Below, in pieces: positions 58,661 through 64,000 of a stretch of DNA of 64,000 bases. How positions within the stretch are numbered: the stretch's first letter is position 1; each line of letters opens with the position of its first letter. A model generated the notes under the pieces. That model was not told the origin of the DNA, searched no databases, and saw nothing but the letters and a program-made list of their open reading frames with translations. The position numbers were made by a program, and so were the translations under genes. The stretch comes from Chamaecyparis obtusa. Taxonomy: Eukaryota > Streptophyta > Pinopsida > Cupressales > Cupressaceae. Location: NCBI GenBank assembly GCA_027943335.1, contig BSBK01005136.1:124001-188000 (forward strand), read 5' to 3'.

Positions 58661-59696
58661 CCTACAAGAGCTAGAGAATTTAAAACTGACTACCAGCCTA
58701 AGAACTCCAAGGAATGTTACTATGCTAGAGATGGAGTTTTAGATGATGAATTAGCTAAAGAAGAAATTGGATTTATTTTTATAACAAATCATGAAGATAA
58801 GAAAGAGGAACAAGAGCTAGCATTTATTTCACAAGCTGACATAAGGATAGACTAGATTATTGATAGTGGTTGTTCACATCACATGACAGGTGATAAAGAT
58901 AGATTTGTTCAACTAGACAAATACAATGGTGGCATGGTTAGATTTGGAGATAACACTCCTAAACCTATCATTGGTAGAGGAGCTATCACATTGGATGGAA
59001 AGAACTATACTAATGATGTTCTCTATGTTGATGGTTTGAAACATAGCCTTCTTAGTGTTGGGCAATTACTTGAAAAAGGTTATTACTTGGAGTTCAAGGA
59101 CAAAAGATGCATCATTAAAAACAACAATGGTGTTATGATTGTGCCAACTTCAAAGACTAAAGGTAATGTTTTCCAACTCAATTTAGAAGCAAGTTATTTT
59201 ATTGCTAAAATTGATGATAGTAGGTTGTGGCATAAAAGACTATGTCATATCAATTTTGATAACATAGTAAAGATAATAAATGTAAAGGCAGTAAGAGATC
59301 TACCTAGCATAGGATGGCCAGTTGATACCATATGCAAGGAATGTGTGATGGGAAAACATGTGAGAAACTTATTCAAGAGAAAGTACAATTCAAAAAAGAA
59401 CAAGTTGTATTTGATTCATACAAACCTATGTGATCCTACTCAAACAAGATCATAATATGGTGAAAGATATTTCATTTTGTTTGTTGATGATTATACTAGG
59501 ATGATGTGGGTTGCGTTCTTAAAAGATAAGTCAGAATCATTTGAGAAGTTCAAAATATTCAAAGCTAAGGTAGAGAATGAATCTCGACTCAAGATAAAAT
59601 GTTTGAGATCAGAAAGAGGACAATTCACCTCTGATAGATTCTATGTGTACTGCAAAGAACATGGCATAAGGAGATAGTTGAGTGCACCTAGAACCC
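58661..59696 (+). pseudogene. Copia3 protease and integrase N-part
   Basis: Gag tail frame 58643-58855 (starts in the LTR by chance) leads to IIDSGCSHHMTGDKDRFVQ, an intact D-S-G protease in the 190-residue frame 58883-59455. LDGKNYTNDVLYVDGLKHSL follows. The pre-integrase finger is complete: LWHKRLCHINFDN and CKECVMGKHV. The integrase core has HTNLCDPTQTRS (first Asp changed to Asn) and MFVDDYTRMMW. At 59696 the sequence jumps from the RTP block to VKYFGIFG, a deletion of several hundred bases relative to Copia4. Confidence 0.9.
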
Positions 59697-61669
59697 CTTA
59701 GTAAAATACTTTGGAATCTTTGGAAGCAAGTTCTACATCAAGAGGGATGAGGCAGTAGGCAATTTTAATGCAAGAAGTGATGAAGGTATTTTCCTTGGTT
59801 ACTCTACTAAAAGAAAATCTTATAGATGCTACAATTTAAGGTTAAAGAAGATCATTGAGAGTGCTCATGTTAAGATTGATGAAAAGTTTATGGTTCAGGA
59901 AAGATATCATGATTACTCACCTAAGATTGAAGAAGAACCCAGACCTTCCACTAGTGAGATAGTTGTTGAAGAAATTTTTGACAACATTGATGTGTTATTC
60001 AATGACCCTGAGACAAGTGAACGAGAAACTCCAAAGGTTGATGAGTCAACATCACCTAAAGTTCCAAAGTTCACTTCTAGATATCATTCTAAGGATGACA
60101 CCATTGGAGATCAGAGCAGAAAAGTCACAACAAGACCAAAAACAAAGAATCAAGAAAACAATGAAGTGGTATGTTTACTATCTCATATTGAACCTTTAAG
60201 TGTTGAAGATGGATGCAATGATTCTGATTGGCATAATGCTATGAAAGAAGAACTAGATCAGATTATTAAGAATGATACTTGGGAATTGGTCCCTAGACCT
60301 AGTGATAAACATGTGATTGTAATAAAATGGATATTTAGAAACAAGATGAATGAAGATGGTACAATAGTAAGAAATAAAGAAAGATTGGTATGTAAGGGAT
60401 ATGCACAAAGAGAAGGTATTGACTATTTAGACACTTTTGCAACATTAAAAAAATTCAAACTTTATCAGATGGATGTTAAGTTAGCATTCTTGAAAGTGAA
60501 CTAAAAGAAGTATACATTGAGCAACTAGAAGGATTCACCCTATCAGACAGACTTGATATGGTATGCAGATTGAAGAAAGCACTCTATGGACTTAAGCAAG
60601 CCCCTAGAGCTTGGTATGAAAGACTTGATGGATATCTAACTAAGATTAGATTCAAGAAAGGTGCAACAGATTGTAATCTATTCATTAGAGAGACATCTGA
60701 AGGTCCACCACTTGTAGCTATATTTTTTAATGACATTATCTTTGGAGGTATTGACAAACTAAGTGCATAATTTTCCAAAGAAATGCAGAGTGAGTTTGAG
60801 ATGAGTATGATTGGTCCTACCATTTTTGACTAAATGTGCAACAGACAAAAAAAGGAATTTTTATTAATCAGTCCAAGTATGTGAAAGAGATACTAAAGAA
60901 ATTCAAGATGGATGATTGCAAGCGAATAGGAACACCAATGATCACAAGATGCAAGCTTAAAAAAAAAGATGAGTCACTAGTAGTGGATACAACTTTGTAC
61001 AAGTCTATGATTGGTAAACTCATATATCTTACTCAAACTAGACCTGATATTTCCAATGTAGTTAGCATAGTTGGAATATTTGTAGCAAAACCTAACAGAT
61101 GTCACCTCATGGTAGTAAAGAGAATATTTAGATACTTGCAAGGCACTATAGATTATGGTCTATGGTATCCTAATTCAGAAAATGTTGAGCTTCATGTGTA
61201 TAATGATGCAGATTGGGTATGATGCATTAATGATAGGAATAGTACATTAGGTGGAGCAATATTTCTTAGTGATAGACTTTTCACTTGGACAAGTAAGAAA
61301 CAAAATTGTATTTCTCAATCAATAGCAAAATCATAATATGTTGTAGTAGCTTTGAATTATTCTACAATTGTTTGGATGAAGAAAATGGTAAAATATTTTG
61401 GAATTCAGATTGATTATCCTATTTCTATTCATTTTGATAAAACTAGCACTATCAATATATCAAAAAACCCTATGATGCATGCAAAGACAAAGCACATTGA
61501 GATCAAGTATCACTTCCTAAGAGAGAAAGTGGTAGAGAAAGAAGTCAAATTGGACTATGTAAGTACTAAAGATCAGTTGGCAAACATATTCACAAAGCCT
61601 TTGCCTAAGGATACTTTTGAGTATCTCAGAGAGAAGTTGGGAGTAATTCCCTTCCCTGATTCTTCTTAA
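59697..61669 (+). pseudogene. Copia3 integrase end, linker, RT and RNase H
   Basis: After the deletion come EGIFLGYSTKRKSYRC and a 204-residue frame (59890-60504) with linker and RT start (HVIVIKWIFRNKMNEDGTIV, KGYAQREGIDYLDTFA). A small deletion removes the EAIKFFLAYA block. Frame 60558-60770 has LKKALYGLKQAPRAWYERLD, and YVDD reads FFND. RNase H frames 60836-61222 and 61352-61669 (DNTS-like site reads DKTS; IFTKPLPKDTFEYLREKLGV) end at a TAA. Confidence 0.92.
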
Positions 61670-62033
61670 AAGAAAGAGGAAAAGGCATCAGTCCTCAAGG
61701 ACTGATGGAAGGTTGACTACTCTACCTCAGGGGTAGTACATGTGCTTAGAATGAATGGCACCCATTTCCATTGATGTCAAAGGGGGAGTAATATATAGAG
61801 TCATGAAAAATAGAAGAAGAAAAAAAGAGTAATTTACTAAGGGGGGCAGTATTCATTTATGGAATTAGTTCAGCTGAGGAAATGGAGAATGTTGAAGAAA
61901 ATTATAGTAGATAGAGGACTCATCTTTTGGGGGAGCTTTAAAAAGGAAATGGAGAGTTTTATAAAAGAAGTGTTCATTTATATTGGTGGATTCTTTTATT
62001 CCATATGTTGCCATCAATGCAAAAGGGAGAGAT
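61670..62033 (+). other. Copia3 3' untranslated region with two polypurine tracts
   Basis: GTCAAAGGGGGAG at 61776-61788 and CAAAAGGGAGAGAT at 62020-62033, about 240 bases apart; the second abuts the LTR. The open frame 61859-62098 between and across them has no known domain. Confidence 0.8.
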
Positions 62034-62816
62034 TGTTGGAGATTTTTCAACAAGCTAGTAATGACTATATGTTTGTCATTGATGAAAACATATGGTAAAT
62101 AGCATATGTAAAGGAATTATTTAGTAAGATTTAAGTATATGTAGCATAGACATGCTATCCTCATCATATCATGGATGCAGAGGTTGTCTGTATAGTTTTC
62201 ATGAAGCCGTGTGCCTTTGGATATGTGATGGACACATGTTAGTGATGTTACATTCATAGACACACAGTCTGATGTTGAGTAGAAGTGAAGTTATGAAGTT
62301 GTTATTTTCTAGTAGCAGTTTCCTATGGTTATTCAAAAGAGCTAACAAAGATTATATTAGTTCTAGAGTTGCACCTATCATTTTGATATGCACCCTTGGA
62401 TTTAAGCATAAAGATGAGTTAGTAATGTTTATTTAGGAGCACATGAAGTAATTTAGCTTGAGGAGAAAGATCTAGTTCTTTTGGTAGAGCCAACAATGTG
62501 TAGCGTGTGTCTACAATTATCTTATTGGATAGGTACTAGAATGTGTTGCATGCTTAGTAGAGCCGACTAATTTATTACTGGATTTTGTTATGGTTTCTCT
62601 AATATGATTTCAAGGTGGTTCTAATAGGTTGACTTGATTATATCATTTAGAGGAAAGATATTTATAGGCAGTCATTTGTGATTGCTTGAGTGTGGTTCAT
62701 GGTTAATAGTAAGAAAATAGCAGTGTATGAAGTGTTGAACCATTAGAAGAAGGTCTATGTGACCAAGTATTTTTTCTATACATTGGAATTGATCCAGATA
62801 GAAGGTCAAAGCACAA
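62034..62816 (+). repeat. Copia3 3' LTR, cut by a later insertion
   Basis: Starts TGTTGGAGATTTTTC, follows the Copia2/Copia4 LTR to GATCCAGATAGAAGGTC with a TATTTATAGG box near 62660, and stops at 62816, where another LTR begins. Confidence 0.9.
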
Positions 62817-64000
62817 TGTTAGCCCATTTTCATGTGATAGCCAAATCCCCTAGAAAATGGTCTACCCCTGCAAAAAATTTCATGGCTATAGCATGTTTCT
62901 TCTAGTCCCTGTAGTCATTTTTGTGTCTCTGGCCTTGAAACCCTTGCAAAAATTCAAAAAAACTAGCCATTGTAATGAAATAACCTAAGTCTACCCAGGC
63001 CCTGTTCTAATTTTGAGTTACCTTTTTGGGCCACTTAAAGCACTTAAAATGCATGTGCTTATAAATTTTTATCACCTCGTGGGGTCGTGTCCTTTAATTT
63101 TTCCTGGGCTAGTCCCCATTTAATTTTTCCTAAGTCCCTAGCACTTTAATATTTCCCTATACCTAAGTCTGCTAGGATAAATTTTCCTATGTGTTGGCCT
63201 CTTGAAAACTTGTGGCTATCACATAATCTTATAGCTTCCTATTGTTAGAGTTTCTGACATGTAATCATGTGATGAGGTGACATCTTTCCTGGTGGGCCCA
63301 TCTTCCACCACCAACTGTGCTGAGATGGCATCTTCCCATTGGTTAACTGGGATGGTGAGTTGGCTACTTATCAAGTGGGCCTGATATCTTCTAGCTCTAT
63401 GACTGGTTAAGGTTTGATTAGGATCTATGATCATCATTATACCGTTGATGAAAAATGCATGGGTTTTAATGCAGTGGTCTAATGACAGTCGTCCGATCTC
63501 CTAAAGGACTAAATGGAGTGGGTCCACTACTACGTGGCAAAAATGGTAGCTTTTTATTGGTTGAAGAGAAATGAGGTGGATGCCGTGTTAGAGCGTTTAC
63601 CATAGAGGAAGAAAAATTCAAAGGGGCCCGCTTATTACTTCTTTGAAATGTGGCATTATTTGACTTGATAAGTTGGCTATTGTAGCAGGGTGGGTTCGTG
63701 CTTCAGTGGCATCAGTGAAAGATTCAAAATCTATGGTAGGCCCATGATCTCATAGAATGTTTTAAGCCCTTGAGATCATGCACCAACTGTCTGATTCTCC
63801 ATGTGTGCAGGATGACTATTGTGGGTCCATTGATAGGTATTACACTTGGAGATTTCTCATTGGTTGTGTTAGTGGGACTGTTTGCTAGGTGCTTCTGAGT
63901 TGTTCATTTCTAATTGGTCCATGAATTAATACATTGGTAGTTGTCAGTGGGACCTAAATTTTCAACTTGTTAGAGGGTCCTGAAACTTGCAGTAAATCAA
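62817..64000 (+). repeat. Gypsy1-family LTR, plus orientation, runs off the window
   Basis: Starts TGTTAGCCCATTTTC inside the Copia3 LTR; left flank CACAA is the expected target site. Near 63068 it has TTATCACCTCGTGGGGTC and further on TAATTTTTCCTAAGTCCC, which match the Gypsy1 LTR read on its own strand (around 9130-9185). A GATCTCATAG/TTGAGATCATGC hairpin lies near 63742-63781. Whether an interior follows cannot be seen. Confidence 0.8.

Larger units (their letters stand above)
30260..64000 (+). mobile_element. Copia3: plus-strand Copia element, host to Gypsy3 and Copia4
   Basis: Own sequence: 30260-30837 (gag), 43814-43850 (zinc knuckle), 58661-62033 (protease to polypurine tract), 62034-62816 (3' LTR, cut). 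The 5' LTR and gag start are missing at 30260. Reading-frame continuity is clear: CN at 30837 resumes as KIGHFVSKCP at 43817, and CPT at 43850 continues as RAREFKTDYQPKN at 58662. It is the oldest plus-strand layer of this half, since the other insertions lie inside it. Confidence 0.9.

Noticed and set aside
61859..62098. Extra ORF (env-like) after Copia3 pol, as in SIRE elements
   Set aside because: Only 79 residues, it overlaps the polypurine tract and LTR start, and Copia4 has no counterpart frame.

Overview
The window is a stack of nested, decayed plant LTR retrotransposons. I found no host gene, structural RNA gene or CRISPR array. The organism is inferred to be a large-genome land plant, plausibly a gymnosperm: AT-rich, CpG-poor DNA, very long LTRs (up to 3.1 kb), Tat-type Gypsy elements with a second RNase H, and Copia elements with 0.4-1.3 kb LTRs. 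I cannot name a species. Element names (Copia1-5, Gypsy1-3, Element X) are mine.

Layout, left to right. (a) <1-6555: Copia1, minus strand, with both LTRs but the left one cut by the window edge. It sits in the gag of an old Element X, whose remains lie at 6556-6698 and 18952-19406. (b) 6699-18946: Gypsy1, minus strand, complete but broken, splitting Element X exactly inside a zinc knuckle (target duplication GACAC). (c) 19407-30066: Copia2, plus strand, lacking its 3' end. Its integrase gene is split by Gypsy2 (22298-28302), which has two 2.5-kb LTRs around a 1-kb non-coding interior. (d) 30067-30259: fragment of an inverted Copia LTR. (e) 30260->64000: Copia3, plus strand, lacking its 5' LTR. 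It hosts Gypsy3 (30838-43813, itself carrying a 1.2-kb solo LTR at 34504-35691) and Copia4 (43851-58660). Copia4 carries a 3.1-kb Tat-like solo LTR (47075-50206) and a small non-autonomous Copia5 (52490-57110). The 3' LTR of Copia3 (62034-62816) is cut by another Tat-like LTR (62817->64000).

The nesting was solved from target-site duplications and from host reading frames that resume across each insertion: GACAC; GTGTG/GTATG; GTAAT; CCTAC; CAGTG/TAGTG; ATGTC; TACCC. Every coding region carries stops or frameshifts, so all are annotated as pseudogenes.

Most unusual points: (1) Gypsy1, Gypsy2 and the 3.1-kb solo LTR all carry a piece resembling the 5' half of a tRNA-Arg about 390-445 bp from the LTR 3' end, and the primer-binding site of Gypsy1 fits the same tRNA. 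(2) In Gypsy1 and Gypsy3 the extra RNase H lies between protease and reverse transcriptase, while the usual RNase H after RT has lost catalytic acidic residues. (3) A hairpin built on GCATGATCACA recurs in the Tat-like LTRs, with six copies in one solo LTR. (4) Primer-binding sites are duplicated in Gypsy3 and Gypsy2, and polypurine tracts in the Copias. (5) All four readable Copia RTs have a non-canonical, hit YVDD motif.
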